A stretch of DNA of 64,000 nt from Natronosporangium sp035305625 (GCA_963809545.1 CAWEKD010000005.1:310001-374000); one strand, 5' to 3'. Numbered from the stretch's first letter, positions 1 to 9,344 are shown. Notes: generated by a model from the letters alone, not told the origin. Translations and numbers: made by a program.

Positions 1-1212
1 CGCCTCAGCCACCAGCCGACGGACCGTGCTCGGAGCCACCCCCACCGTCACCGGCACCCGCAGCAGGTACGGCGCGGGAAACGCGCTCTCCGGCTCCTCT
101 TCCACCAACACCACCCGCGGGTCGGAGCGATAGGTGGCGGCGATCAGTCGAAACTCAAGCCAGGGGTCGTCCAGCACCGACTGGCGCTGCTCGGTCACCG
201 CCGACCATGGCCCCACCAGGTGCACCCGCAGGTCGTACTCGTCGGAGGCGAGGAGCCGATCCACACACGCCCGCACCTGCTCCAGCGGCTGCCCGTCCAC
301 CCGTACCACCGCCACCACCAGCGGAACCGACCAGATGCGACACGCGCCGTCCCGCAGCCATCGGGACAGCGGCATCCGATCAGCCAGATGGGGGCGGTTG
401 TAGCGGCGGATCCGCTCCGCGTCCCGCATCGCCAGGGAAGGGCCGAGATGCCAACTGCCGGCCTGCGGCTCCGGGATGAACACCGCGCCGGCCTGAGCCA
501 GCCGGTAGCCGAACTCGCTGTCCTCCCCCTGCCGTAACTCGGTGTCCATCCGGCCGGCCGCCAGGTACAGCTCCCGCCGGAGCGCCCCGGTCGCCCCCAC
601 ATGCGCCCGGTAGACCAGGTGGTCAGCGGTGCGCAGCCCGTCGGTGGCGTCGATCAGCTCCTCGATGTACGTGTGCGGCTGGGTGCGCTCGAGTGGATAC
701 AGCCGGTCGAGCGTGCCTTCCTCCGCCCGCCGCAGCACCTCGGCGACCGTGGGGCGCCCCTCCGGCACGAACCGCTTGTAGCCCAGGGTGACCGCGTCCG
801 GGATCAGGTGGTGCCAGCGGGCCTGCGCCGCCACGTGCTCCGGGAACGGGATCAGGTCCGCGTCCAGCCAGTGCACGATCTCCCCGTCGCTGACGGTCAC
901 CCCCACGTCCCGAGCCCGGGCGGGGCCCCAGCCGTCGGCATAGTCGTCGGCCCGCACCAACCGGCAGTTGGCCGGCCGGACCTCCGGCAACGTCAACTCC
1001 GGCCGGGAGCCGTCGTCGACCACCACCACCTCGAGCAGGTGGCTGGGGTAGGTCTGCCGGGCCAGCGCGGCCAGCAGCAGCGGCAGCGTGCCGTGGCTGT
1101 GGTACGCCGGGACGATCACGCTCACCGACCGGGAGGGCTGCCAGGTGTCCAGCGCCGGAGGTGTCAACGAACCCCAGTCGTTCCGTACGACCAGCGGCCC
1201 TCGCGTCTCCAT
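1..1212 (-). CDS. Family 2 glycosyltransferase (3' end outside the window)
   Basis: The frame is open from an ATG at 1212 to the window edge (404 codons), so the C-terminus is missing. The start is set by the ribosome site GGGAGGT four bases upstream. Residues about 28-150 look like a GT-A fold: SVIVPAYHSHGT near the N-terminus, VVVVDDGS for nucleotide binding, HWLDADLIP as the DxD-type metal site, and later GEDSEFGYRLAQAG, the ED..RL element of family 2 enzymes. It should transfer a sugar from a nucleotide sugar at the inner membrane face. It sits behind the Stealth gene on the same strand, which suggests a shared surface-polymer pathway. Donor and acceptor cannot be read from the sequence. 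Confidence 0.85.
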   Translation of the reverse strand, partial: METRGPLVVRNDWGSLTPPALDTWQPSRSVSVIVPAYHSHGTLPLLLAALARQTYPSHLLEVVVVDDGSRPELTLPEVRPANCRLVRADDYADGWGPARARDVGVTVSDGEIVHWLDADLIPFPEHVAAQARWHHLIPDAVTLGYKRFVPEGRPTVAEVLRRAEEGTLDRLYPLERTQPHTYIEELIDATDGLRTADHLVYRAHVGATGALRRELYLAAGRMDTELRQGEDSEFGYRLAQAGAVFIPEPQAGSWHLGPSLAMRDAERIRRYNRPHLADRMPLSRWLRDGACRIWSVPLVVAVVRVDGQPLEQVRACVDRLLASDEYDLRVHLVGPWSAVTEQRQSVLDDPWLEFRLIAATYRSDPRVVLVEEEPESAFPAPYLLRVPVTVGVAPSTVRRLVAEA

Positions 1213-1409
1213 CGGCACCTCCCTGACTAGGGCGGGACCGGTCCCGTGCCCCGACCCGCCGCCTGCCACCCGGGCGGACCAGCCCCACCGCTGATCACCA
1301 GGCGCCGGCCCGCTTGTCGAAATACTCGCTCAGCTCTTCCGTCAGGAGGGCGGATTCGGCCGGACTGATCGCGGCGAGATGCCGACCGGTGACCGCGCCA
1401 CGGTCGCTA

Positions 1410-3206
1410 TTACGAGAAGTGCTCGTCTTGCTCCTCCCAGGGGGAGGGGATGGGGAAGTACCGGGCCAGGAACGACTGCACGAGCCGGGTCTGCGCCTGG
1501 TGCTCTTGTCCATTCGAGACCGTGTCGTTGAGGCAGAACACGTCGTAGTTCCGCTTGACCCCCAGCAGGGTGAGCACCGGGGCGAACTCCGGGGAGGAGA
1601 TGTCCACGTACAGGTTGCGGAGCTCCCCCAGCACCGCGCGGCCGGTGGCGTAGGCGTAGTGCTGGTAGAGGGAGGAGGCCAGCGACACGTCGGTGGGGCT
1701 GCGGAACGGCTGCCGGATGGTGTCGGAGATCTCCTCCGCGTACCGACGCTCGATCTCCCACAGCAGGCTGCGGCGCAGCGCATGGGGAGTGTGCTTCATC
1801 TTGGTCACCAACCGCAGCCTGAAGTCCCGCTCGATCAGGCGCCGGTTGTTCTTACCAGCGGCGCTGGAGGGGATGTCGACCGCGGGGTCGACCGGTCCGG
1901 GTGGGACCTTCGCCCGGGACGGGAACACCTTGCTCAGGCCGTTGGGGGTGAAGAAGTGCTGCGGCAGCAGCGGCCGGCCGAAGAACACGTCGTCGTTGAG
2001 GTAGAGGAAGTGTTCGGCCAAACCCTCGATGTGGTGCAGCTGGGCCTCGATGGCGTGAGAGTTGAACACCGGCAGCGCGGTGGGGTCCCGGAAGATCTGC
2101 TTGTGGGACACCACCTCCAGGTCCGGGCGGTCCAGGCGGAGCCAGGGCGGGACCTGGTCGTCGGTGACCAGCCACACCTTCCGCACCCAGGGGGCGTACA
2201 TCCGTAGTGACCGGAGTGAATACCGCAGCTCGTCGTGGTCGGCGTATCGACCTTCGTTGGCGGATTGCGCGAGCGCGGGCCGACCGGTCTTCTGCAGCGC
2301 CATGTCCCGCCGGGCCTGCCAGGCCGGATCGGCACCGTCCACCCAGGTGTAGACCACGTCGATCGGGAACGGGACGTCGGTCAGGGTGCGCCCGGCGAAC
2401 TCGACCCGGGTCAACAGCTCCGGTCCGGTGCTGGTCCGAGGGGCGAACGGGGTGAAGTCGGCCTCCGGGAGCCGGATCTGGTCACCGTGCACCGGTACGC
2501 TGTCGACCATCCGATTGGGGCGGGGCGCCCACAGTCGCCCGTCCTTCTCCGGCCAAAATTCGATATCGCAACCGCATTCCGTCCCGAACAGCAACGACCC
2601 GCTGGCGTCGACCACGTACCGGCTGACGCGGATGACGGCGAGGTGGCGGAGCCGCCGCTCCCGACTGCGCTGGGCCAGTCGGGGCTTGCCGACGCGGTCG
2701 TCGGACACGGGCGCCAGGTAGAGGGGGCGGTGGGCGCCGTGCTGCCGCAGCGCCGCCAGCACGGTGGGGCGGGCGCTCGCCGGCACCGCGACCACACTGG
2801 CGATCCGCCGATAGCCCCGGACCCAGAAGTACGGGACTCCGGCCTGCCGCAGCAGGGCCTCCACCTCATCGGCGACCAGCCGCCGGATGGCGAGGTGGCT
2901 GGGCTGGGGGAGCACACTGGCGATCACGTGCCACTGTTCGGTGCGGACCACCGCCAGTTCGGGTTCCACCATGGTCCGCAGACGCCGCCCGGCCCAGATC
3001 CGGCTGATCCCCCCACCCTGCCGGCTCGTGCGGATGGCCACCAGTCGGAGGAGCTGGTCGCGCAGGGATGAGGACATCCGGCGCCGGATCCGGGCCCGGA
3101 GGGAGGCCGGCACGACTCGGCCATAGAGCCGGAACAACCGGGTCCGGCCGGGTGGGGCCAGGTACACCGAGGTGGAATCAGTCTGACCATGGCTGGTGTC
3201 CGTCAC
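1410..3206 (-). CDS. Stealth-family capsule/wall polysaccharide phosphotransferase
   Basis: About 598 residues. I chose the GTG at 3206 because AGGAGG lies just upstream; the frame stays open to 3254. The C-terminal half carries the Stealth conserved regions: IDVVYTWVDGADPAW (CR1, around residue 283), then a stretch with DELRYSLRSLRMYAPW and HAIEAQLHHIEGL followed by LNDDVFFGRPL (CR2). The ending FPIPSPWEEQDE resembles CR4. Members of this family transfer hexose-1-phosphate units to make phosphodiester-linked glycans, as in actinobacterial and Neisseria capsules. The N-terminal 270 residues match nothing I recognise but are typical of actinobacterial Stealth proteins. It is divergent from the TPR-LicD gene across a 206-bp AT-richer gap. 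Confidence 0.9.
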   Translation of the reverse strand: MTDTSHGQTDSTSVYLAPPGRTRLFRLYGRVVPASLRARIRRRMSSSLRDQLLRLVAIRTSRQGGGISRIWAGRRLRTMVEPELAVVRTEQWHVIASVLPQPSHLAIRRLVADEVEALLRQAGVPYFWVRGYRRIASVVAVPASARPTVLAALRQHGAHRPLYLAPVSDDRVGKPRLAQRSRERRLRHLAVIRVSRYVVDASGSLLFGTECGCDIEFWPEKDGRLWAPRPNRMVDSVPVHGDQIRLPEADFTPFAPRTSTGPELLTRVEFAGRTLTDVPFPIDVVYTWVDGADPAWQARRDMALQKTGRPALAQSANEGRYADHDELRYSLRSLRMYAPWVRKVWLVTDDQVPPWLRLDRPDLEVVSHKQIFRDPTALPVFNSHAIEAQLHHIEGLAEHFLYLNDDVFFGRPLLPQHFFTPNGLSKVFPSRAKVPPGPVDPAVDIPSSAAGKNNRRLIERDFRLRLVTKMKHTPHALRRSLLWEIERRYAEEISDTIRQPFRSPTDVSLASSLYQHYAYATGRAVLGELRNLYVDISSPEFAPVLTLLGVKRNYDVFCLNDTVSNGQEHQAQTRLVQSFLARYFPIPSPWEEQDEHFS

Positions 3207-3300
3207 GACCCCTCCTGATCCCCCGTCGCCGCGGTCGGCCTTCGGGGAAATCAACGGGTAGAGGGATATTCAGTTACTAACGGGCAGCAGATCATTAACC

Positions 3301-3315
3301 GTCCTAATTTAGGAC
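3301..3315. promoter_or_regulatory. Palindrome in the divergent promoter region (candidate operator)
   Basis: GTCCTAATTTAGGAC is a perfect 7-bp inverted repeat with a one-base centre. It lies in the 206-bp gap between the divergent Stealth (start 3206) and TPR-LicD (start 3413) genes, in a patch clearly richer in A+T than its surroundings. It could be an operator controlling both directions, but no matching regulator is obvious nearby. The rest of the gap holds no gene. Confidence 0.4.
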
Positions 3316-3412
3316 ATAGAAGCCAGCGGATACCACCGAAAATAGAACCGCAGGTCACCCAGTACGGTGGTCGCACTGATTCACACCGGGAAGAGGGATC
3401 GCAGGAGCACGC

Positions 3413-5530
3413 ATGCGCACAGCAGAGCTCGTTGCCAAGGTAAAGGCGAACGAGTCACCGGCGGTGTGGCTGATGGCGACCACGATCTGCCGGGTCGCCC
3501 GGCAGGTCAGTCGTAATCAGTCCCGCTGGTCCTCCCGACTCGGGTACGCGCTGGAGCGGCTGGACCAGGCCCGGGAGGCCCGTCGGGAAGCGCGCGCGGA
3601 GCGGCGAGCCGCCACCGACAGCGGCAAGCTGAACGGCGACGCCGCCACGGCCTTTCGCCAGGGCCAGCGCCTGGAGCGGGAAGAGGACTGGAGCGCCGCC
3701 GCCACCGCCTACCAACGAGTGGTCGAACTCGCACCCGAGTACGCCCCGGCCTGGTACCGGCTCGGCCGCTGCCTCCACCAACTGGGCGACTCGGCCGCCC
3801 TCGAAGCGGTGGCCGCCGCGTGCCGGATCAACGACCGCAACCCGCACTGGCTGACCTTGCTCGCCGACCTCCTGGAACAGAACGGGAAACCGGCGGAGGC
3901 GCTGTCGGCCCGCCGACGGGCCGCGGAACTCGGGGCCGCCGAACATCCCCGCTGGGCGGTGCGGCTGGCGGACCTGTTGGACCGGGTCGGGCTATGGCAG
4001 GAAGCGCGGCAGGTGCTCCAGGACAATCTGGCCCGCCACCCCCGCCATCCGCTGTCGCATCGCCGCCTCGGGGAGATCTCCCTGAAGGTGGGCACCTGGG
4101 CCGGGTCCCTGATCGACACCGTGCCGGACCGGGCCGCTGCCCGATTCCAGTCAGTGTCACCGACGGAGGTGATTCGGGCCGGCCGGCAGGCGCTGGAGCA
4201 GGCGGCCGCCCTCGAACCCGCCAAGACCGTCTGGCGGGAAGCGCTCGCCGAGGCCCGCGCCCTCGACGGTGACCTGCCCGGGGCGATCACGCTGTACGAG
4301 GCGGCGCTCCAGGACGCCGAGCAGAGCACCGGGCGGTGGGTGCTGGCGGTGAAGCAGCGCTGGCAGTTCCGGCTGGAGTCCCTCCACCACCGGCTGGGGC
4401 GGCCTCGGGTCACCGACCCGCTGTTCGCGTGCCGCACCGAACCGGGCGAACCGGTGCCGGAGGACGCGCCGGCGCCGGGACTGTTCCAGGCCCAGTGGGG
4501 GTACGCCGGGCTGACCATCAGCGGCCTGGTCACCGCCGCCGACGTCACCCACGTGGAGATCCTGCTGAACGGGGTGCTGCTGCGATCGCTCCGGCTCGAC
4601 GGGGAAAACTACCTGCCAGAGTTTGAACTGCTGATCCGGCGCGCCACCATGGCGTACTTCCCGCCGGAAGCCACCCTGGAGGTGCGGATCCCCGATGGGC
4701 CGCGGCTGCGGTCGGCCGGCGGCAGCGACCGACTGCGGCTGGTGGTGCCGCACGGTGACGGCAGCATCCTGGACAACCTGAAGGCCGGCGGCAAGCTGGA
4801 CAAGAAGGGCGTGATCAGCCCCTCGCCGGAAGAGACGTGGGCGCGGCAGCAGCGGTACCTGGAGATCTACGCCAAGGTGCGGGACTTCTTCGAGCAGGAG
4901 CTGGGCCGGCCGCTGTTCCTGATGTACGGCACCCTGCTGGGCTACTACCGGCAAGGTGACTTCATCCCCGGCGACGACGACTTCGACTGCGGCTATGTCT
5001 CCAATGAGACCGACCCGATCGCGGTGAAGGAGGAGACCAAGCAGCTGATCATCAAGCTGCTGCGGGCCGGATTCACCATCAGCTTCAACCGCAGAGGGCG
5101 GCTGTTCCGGATCCAACTGGAGCGGGAAGCCAACGACGGGTTCCACCTGGACGTACGGCCACTGTGGTTCCAAGACGGCCGGGTGTGGCTGCACAACCAC
5201 TGCAGCTTCGAAGCCACCCGGGAGGACTTCCTCCCGGTGGTCGAAGGCGAGCTGCGGGGCGTACGGGTGCTGGTGCCGCGGGACACCGAGAAGTTCCTCC
5301 GCAACCACTACGGCCCGAACTGGCGGGTGCCGGACCCCGGGTTCCAGTACTACCTCTCCGAGATCGACCCGGCCATCCTGGAGAACCTGTCCCGGGCGCT
5401 CATCACGGTCCGGGAATACAAGGAGCTCGCGGAACGGGTCCGCCGCGAAGTGGGGGAAGCACCCCCGGCGGGCCGGCTGGTGTCGGTGGGGTCGCAGGAC
5501 CTCTATCCGCTCAGCCAGTTCATCGCCTAG
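3413..5530 (+). CDS. TPR protein with C-terminal LicD-like phosphotransferase domain
   Basis: 705 residues; the ATG at 3413 follows CAGGAGCACGC. Residues about 60-320 are helical TPR-like repeats (for example WSAAATAYQRVVELAPEYAP). After a beta-rich linker, the C-terminus from about residue 490 is LicD/fukutin-like: LFLMYGTLLGYYRQGDFIPG followed by DDDFDCGY, the acidic metal-binding motif, and later NHYGPNWRVPDPGF. LicD proteins transfer phosphocholine or similar CDP/CMP-activated groups onto wall polymers. With a phosphonate operon in the same window, a CMP-phosphonate donor is an attractive guess. The first 55 residues (PAVW...VSR..RW..RLGYALER) recur at the N-terminus of the protein at 27610-29214. 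Confidence 0.85.
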   Translation: MRTAELVAKVKANESPAVWLMATTICRVARQVSRNQSRWSSRLGYALERLDQAREARREARAERRAATDSGKLNGDAATAFRQGQRLEREEDWSAAATAYQRVVELAPEYAPAWYRLGRCLHQLGDSAALEAVAAACRINDRNPHWLTLLADLLEQNGKPAEALSARRRAAELGAAEHPRWAVRLADLLDRVGLWQEARQVLQDNLARHPRHPLSHRRLGEISLKVGTWAGSLIDTVPDRAAARFQSVSPTEVIRAGRQALEQAAALEPAKTVWREALAEARALDGDLPGAITLYEAALQDAEQSTGRWVLAVKQRWQFRLESLHHRLGRPRVTDPLFACRTEPGEPVPEDAPAPGLFQAQWGYAGLTISGLVTAADVTHVEILLNGVLLRSLRLDGENYLPEFELLIRRATMAYFPPEATLEVRIPDGPRLRSAGGSDRLRLVVPHGDGSILDNLKAGGKLDKKGVISPSPEETWARQQRYLEIYAKVRDFFEQELGRPLFLMYGTLLGYYRQGDFIPGDDDFDCGYVSNETDPIAVKEETKQLIIKLLRAGFTISFNRRGRLFRIQLEREANDGFHLDVRPLWFQDGRVWLHNHCSFEATREDFLPVVEGELRGVRVLVPRDTEKFLRNHYGPNWRVPDPGFQYYLSEIDPAILENLSRALITVREYKELAERVRREVGEAPPAGRLVSVGSQDLYPLSQFIA

Positions 5531-5535
5531 CGATC

Positions 5536-5575
5536 GGGCGCGGGTAGGCACCGGTGGTGGTGCCTACCCGCGCCC
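5536..5575. terminator. Bidirectional hairpin terminator
   Basis: GGGCGCGGGTAGGCACC at 5536-5552 pairs perfectly over 17 bp with 5559-5575 around a 6-nt loop (GGTGGT). It lies between the converging stop codons at 5530 and 5633 and probably ends both transcripts. Confidence 0.85.
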
Positions 5576-5632
5576 GCCTCTGCTGTCACTCGCCGCGGGA
5601 GCCCCGGCCGCTGAGGGGGCGAGGGTGACCGG

Positions 5633-6982
5633 TCAGCCGGCCACCTGGGCCGCCAACTCGGCCGCGCCCGCCCGCTCCAACTCCCGCGCCGCCTGCGCCC
5701 GCTGCCCGGAAGCGAGGCACTGGTACGCCCGCCGGGCGAAGTGCACCCGCTGGTACTCCGGCCAGGTGACCTCCAGGTTGGGCGCATCGTCGGTGAACGC
5801 GTCGAACCCCGGGTTGGGCACCCGCCAGTCGGGGCCGTAGTTCTCCTCCAGGTAGCGCTCCGGCTGCTCCGGCAGCGGCAACTCCCGCCCACCGATCTCC
5901 TGACGGATCACCTGGAACGGGGAGTTGTGCCAGCGCACGAACACCCCGTCGTGCCAGACCCGGCCGTCCTCCTCGTAGAACCGGAAGATGTCCACCGGCG
6001 AGCCGCCCCGGTGCCGCAGCCCCACCTTCTGGCTCTGCGGGTGCAGGTCCAGATCGAACCGCGGATCGTCCGTGAAGATCTTGATGAGGGCGTTCCGGTC
6101 CCAGTCCTGCGCGAAGACCCCGATGTCGATGTCCCCGTCGGCGCCGAGCGGTCGCCCTTCCCGGATCAACCCCAGCACGGTGCCGGCGGCGAAGAAGAAC
6201 GGCACCCCGGCCCGGTCCAGCGCATCACACAGGTCGCCGAGGGCGTTGCGGGCCCCCAGTCCGGCCAGGGTGGTGGTGGCCGGCGCCGGGGCGCTGTGGC
6301 CCGCGAGCAGCAGCTTCACCGCTTCCAGGTACCACTCCCGGGCCGCCTCGAGCTCACCGGCGCGGGAGGCCGCCACCGCCAGCTGCCGGACCACCGGCAA
6401 CAGGTCGGCCGGGGCCGCGTCCGGCCGCTCCCGCCAGGCCTGCGCCACCCGGGCGTACTGCTCGGCGGTGTCGCAGTGCATCGCCACCGGCCACAGGGCT
6501 TCCGGGCTGCGCGGATGCCGGCGCACCGTCGTCACCGCCCGCTGCTCCGCCACCCGCCTCGGTCCGGTCCGGTAGCTCAGCTTCACCACCCGCGCGGCCG
6601 CGGCCGCCGAACCGGCCCGGTCACCCAACTCGGCCGAGCGCAGCGCCTCCTCGTACCGGCCGTGGAAAGTGAACAGATCGGCGCGCAGGACGTGGACGGC
6701 GGGCGCCTCCGGGTACCGCCGCTCCAACCCGGTCAGGGTCTCCTCCAGCAGGTCGTCCTGCGCGGCGCGGAACAACGCCTTGGCCGCCATCAGCGCGGTC
6801 GACAGTGACTTGGTCGGCACCCCGCCGGCCGACCGGAGGTATCGGACGATCTCCTCCTGTCCGGAGTGCTCGGCGTGGTACTTCAACGCCGCGTAGGTCC
6901 GCATCCCACCAGGGGGCATCAGCCGGTACCACGGGCGGCGGGTCACCGCCCGTACCGCCATCTGCTTCGCTCGTGCTAGCAC
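5633..6982 (-). CDS. LicD-like phosphotransferase with TPR-like N-terminus
   Basis: About 449 residues from a GTG at 6982, preceded by AGGACGG and lying 8 bases after the stop of the upstream gene. Residues about 50-250 form TPR-like helices. The C-terminus has FFFAAGTVLGLIREGRPLG and GDIDIGVF, the LicD-type nucleotidyl/phospho-transfer core, then EENYGPDWRVPNPGFDAF, the same ending motif as in the protein at 3413-5530. It is the last gene of a three-gene operon with a LicC-like nucleotidyltransferase and a TagF-like protein. This is the classical pairing of an activating cytidylyltransferase (LicC) with a transferase (LicD). The transferred group may be phosphocholine-like or a phosphonate; the sequence does not decide. 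Confidence 0.82.
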   Translation of the reverse strand: MLARAKQMAVRAVTRRPWYRLMPPGGMRTYAALKYHAEHSGQEEIVRYLRSAGGVPTKSLSTALMAAKALFRAAQDDLLEETLTGLERRYPEAPAVHVLRADLFTFHGRYEEALRSAELGDRAGSAAAAARVVKLSYRTGPRRVAEQRAVTTVRRHPRSPEALWPVAMHCDTAEQYARVAQAWRERPDAAPADLLPVVRQLAVAASRAGELEAAREWYLEAVKLLLAGHSAPAPATTTLAGLGARNALGDLCDALDRAGVPFFFAAGTVLGLIREGRPLGADGDIDIGVFAQDWDRNALIKIFTDDPRFDLDLHPQSQKVGLRHRGGSPVDIFRFYEEDGRVWHDGVFVRWHNSPFQVIRQEIGGRELPLPEQPERYLEENYGPDWRVPNPGFDAFTDDAPNLEVTWPEYQRVHFARRAYQCLASGQRAQAARELERAGAAELAAQVAG

Positions 6983-6990
6983 TGTCCGTC

Positions 6991-7683
6991 CTAGATCGAT
7001 TCGTTGGCCCGGGCCAAGTCGGTGTTGTCGTCCACCTCTACCACCGCCCGGTGGGAGATGTCGAGTGCCTCGATCCGCAGCCCGTCCCGCTCGATGGCTA
7101 GTTCGATGCCGCGTTCGAAGTAATCCTGATCTTCGCATTCCCGCAGCCGGCGTGTCAGCACCGGACGGTCATCGGCGGAGATGTAGTTGATGCCGACCGC
7201 TTCCCCGAGCGCCCCCTCGGTGATGGCCTTGGACAGTTGCCGCACGTACCCCTGCGCGTCCAGGGTGTACTTGACCTCCTCCTCCCCCACCGCGGCAGTG
7301 TTCACGCAGACGAAGGACCGGTCCATGGCGATGTGCGGCAGGATGTCGTCCAGCACCCCCTCCGGGAACACCACGTCGCCGTTGAGCCACAGCACCCCGC
7401 CCGGGCCCAGGATGGTCAACGCCTTCAGCAGGCTCTTGGAGGTGTTGGTGTCGCCGTAGTGCTGGTTGTAGATGAACCCGACATCCGGCACCTCCTCCAT
7501 GACCATCTCCTTCTTGAAGCCGACCACCAGGTGGATCGAGTGGCGGCTGAACCGGGCGGTCAGCAGGCGCAGCGCCCGACCGAGGATGGTCTCACCGTTG
7601 GCCAGCGGGGTAAGCGGTTTGGGGTGGGGCCGGCCGAGTCGGGAACCGACGCCGGCGGCGAGGATCACAATGTTGCAGCTCAT
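6991..7683 (-). CDS. LicC/PntC-like nucleotidyltransferase (probable cytidylyltransferase)
   Basis: 230 residues; the ATG at 7683 overlaps the upstream stop as ATGA. The N-terminus NIVILAAGVGSRLG and PKPLTPL form the signature loop of GT-A nucleotidyltransferases, and WLNGDVVF supplies the metal-binding Asp. FIYNQHYGDTNTSKSL resembles the LicC (CTP:phosphocholine) and PntC (CTP:2-aminoethylphosphonate) subgroup more than the hexose-1-phosphate enzymes. It sits between a TagF-like gene and a LicD-like gene in one operon, so it probably makes the CDP- or CMP-activated donor used by the LicD protein. Whether the substrate is choline phosphate, glycerol phosphate or a phosphonate is open. Confidence 0.83.
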   Translation of the reverse strand: MSCNIVILAAGVGSRLGRPHPKPLTPLANGETILGRALRLLTARFSRHSIHLVVGFKKEMVMEEVPDVGFIYNQHYGDTNTSKSLLKALTILGPGGVLWLNGDVVFPEGVLDDILPHIAMDRSFVCVNTAAVGEEEVKYTLDAQGYVRQLSKAITEGALGEAVGINYISADDRPVLTRRLRECEDQDYFERGIELAIERDGLRIEALDISHRAVVEVDDNTDLARANESI

Positions 7684-9344
7684 ACACCACTCGTCACGGG
7701 GTCGGCCAGGCATGCCCGGGCCTGGTCGAAGAAGGCCTGCCGGTACCGCTCGGGCGGGAAGTCACCCAGGTAGTAGGTGCGCAGCTGGTGGCGGGTCCCC
7801 CGCAGCGGATCCCGGGCGAGCAGGTCGTCCAGCACCTCCGACAGGTTGCCGGCGTCGGCGTTGACCACGTACGCCGCCCGCGCCACCGGGAAGGCGGTGG
7901 GGAAGTCGGCTCCCTGCCCGGTCATGTCGGTGATGGCGAACGGTTTGCCGGTGTAGAGGTACTCGGACGCCACGCTGGACACGTCGCAGATCATGGCATG
8001 CGACTCGTTCATGCATGCAAACAGGTCACGCTCGACCGTGGCCGCCCGACCGAACCGGTGCGGCCGGCCGGTCTGCTGCTGGTCCCGGGCCAGCAGCTGC
8101 TCCAGCCGACGGAGGATGGCCGCCGACTCGCGGTGCCGCTCACTGTAGGGGTGGGGGCGCAGAATCACGGTCGCGCCCCGGGCCAGCAGCCCGGTGACGA
8201 TCCGCTCCGCTACCGGCAACGAGCAGTAGTTGACGTCCGCGTGCGCCCCGACCCACGTGGGCGCGTACAGCACCACCGGGTCACGCACCTCGCTGACGTG
8301 CGTCTCCGCCACCGCCAGCTGGGCGACCTGCGGCCGGCCGACGATCCGGAACCGCTCCGGATCAATCCGTACGCCGTGGGCGGCGAACCGGTCGACCGCC
8401 GCCTGCCCGGCGACGAACAGCCGGTCGTACAGCTGGTTGACCGGGCTGGCGGTCACCGCCTTGTCACTGTCGCCGTGGTAGAGCTGGATGTGGGTGAGCC
8501 GGGTGAACCGCACGCAGTGGGTGTTCTTCATCCCGTTGTTGACGTAGAAGGCGGCCCGCAGGCTCGGCACCATGATCGCGTCGAGGGCTTCGAAGGTGTC
8601 GTAGGCCACCACCGGGGCGGTGGTGTGGGCGGCCAGCGGCGCGAGGTTGTGGGTCTCGGGGGTGACCACCAGGAACGGCTCCCCCAGCTCCGCCAGGTAG
8701 GGCAGCCACATCCGGGCCTGATATTCGCTGCCGGGCGGGGCACTGAAGTAGAGCAGGAACACCGGCCGGTGCGCCTCGAGCGCCCGGGTCAGGGCGGCCA
8801 GCTCCCCCCGGTGGGCGCTGCGCCACCGCCGCAGGCCGTCGAGCAACCACCAGCCGTTACCGACCGCCGCCAGGGCGCCGGGGACGACCAACCACCACCC
8901 TGGGGCGGGGAGGGCCGCCAGCAGCCCGGTGACGACCACCGCGGCCGAGTTGATCAACCAGGCTCCACCGTGGTCGACCAGGCGGGCCGGCCAGGAGGGG
9001 CGGACCGGCAATCGAATCGCCTGGTACCACGGGCGGCCGAGCCGGTGCAGCACCGGTTCCGCTGACAGCAGGCCGAGCAGCAGCGCCCCGGTCACGAGGG
9101 TCACCGGTGGTGACGCCGCCGAGGCGGCCAGCACCACCACCGCGGCCGCCGCCAGGACGCGGGCCGGCAGGTCGGTGCCTAGCCGGGGGCGTCGGTGAGC
9201 GGCGAGGCTGCTGAGCACCGCCAGCCCCAGCAGCGGCAGGCCGAGCCGCGCGTCTTCAGTGAGGGCTAGCGCGAGCAGGGCGGACAGGGACAGGACCGCC
9301 GGTGCTGCGACCCGGAACACTGCCGCGAGAAGGTGGCGGCTCAT
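7680..9344 (-). CDS. Membrane protein with CDP-glycerol glycerophosphotransferase (TagB/TagF-like) domain
   Basis: About 554 residues from the ATG at 9344; a GTG at 9377 is an alternative because no clear ribosome site marks the ATG. Residues 1-160 contain several hydrophobic membrane segments (for example AAPAVLSLSALLALAL). The rest is a TagB/TagF-like fold: IQLYHGDSDK near residue 300, VVLYAPTWVG, ILRPHPYSERH, and ICDVSSVASEYLYTGKPFA. This family adds glycerol- or ribitol-phosphate from the CDP-activated form to teichoic acid. First gene of the operon 9344-5633 and divergent from the TagGH-like exporter genes. Confidence 0.85.
   Translation of the reverse strand: MSRHLLAAVFRVAAPAVLSLSALLALALTEDARLGLPLLGLAVLSSLAAHRRPRLGTDLPARVLAAAAVVVLAASAASPPVTLVTGALLLGLLSAEPVLHRLGRPWYQAIRLPVRPSWPARLVDHGGAWLINSAAVVVTGLLAALPAPGWWLVVPGALAAVGNGWWLLDGLRRWRSAHRGELAALTRALEAHRPVFLLYFSAPPGSEYQARMWLPYLAELGEPFLVVTPETHNLAPLAAHTTAPVVAYDTFEALDAIMVPSLRAAFYVNNGMKNTHCVRFTRLTHIQLYHGDSDKAVTASPVNQLYDRLFVAGQAAVDRFAAHGVRIDPERFRIVGRPQVAQLAVAETHVSEVRDPVVLYAPTWVGAHADVNYCSLPVAERIVTGLLARGATVILRPHPYSERHRESAAILRRLEQLLARDQQQTGRPHRFGRAATVERDLFACMNESHAMICDVSSVASEYLYTGKPFAITDMTGQGADFPTAFPVARAAYVVNADAGNLSEVLDDLLARDPLRGTRHQLRTYYLGDFPPERYRQAFFDQARACLADPVTSGV

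Noticed and set aside
1295..1783. A second minus-strand frame ending AAISPAESALLTEELSEYFDKR, which looks protein-like beyond the Stealth stop
   Set aside because: The Stealth frame ends naturally after its conserved FPIPSPWE motif, and the extra piece has no start of its own. I could not support a frameshifted extension.
4157..5551. Long open frames antiparallel to real genes (also 1314-2207, 26327-27844, 27652-29013, 55920-57347)
   Set aside because: They mirror strongly GC3-biased coding sequences, are rich in Arg/Pro/Gly/His, and show no family motif or ribosome site.
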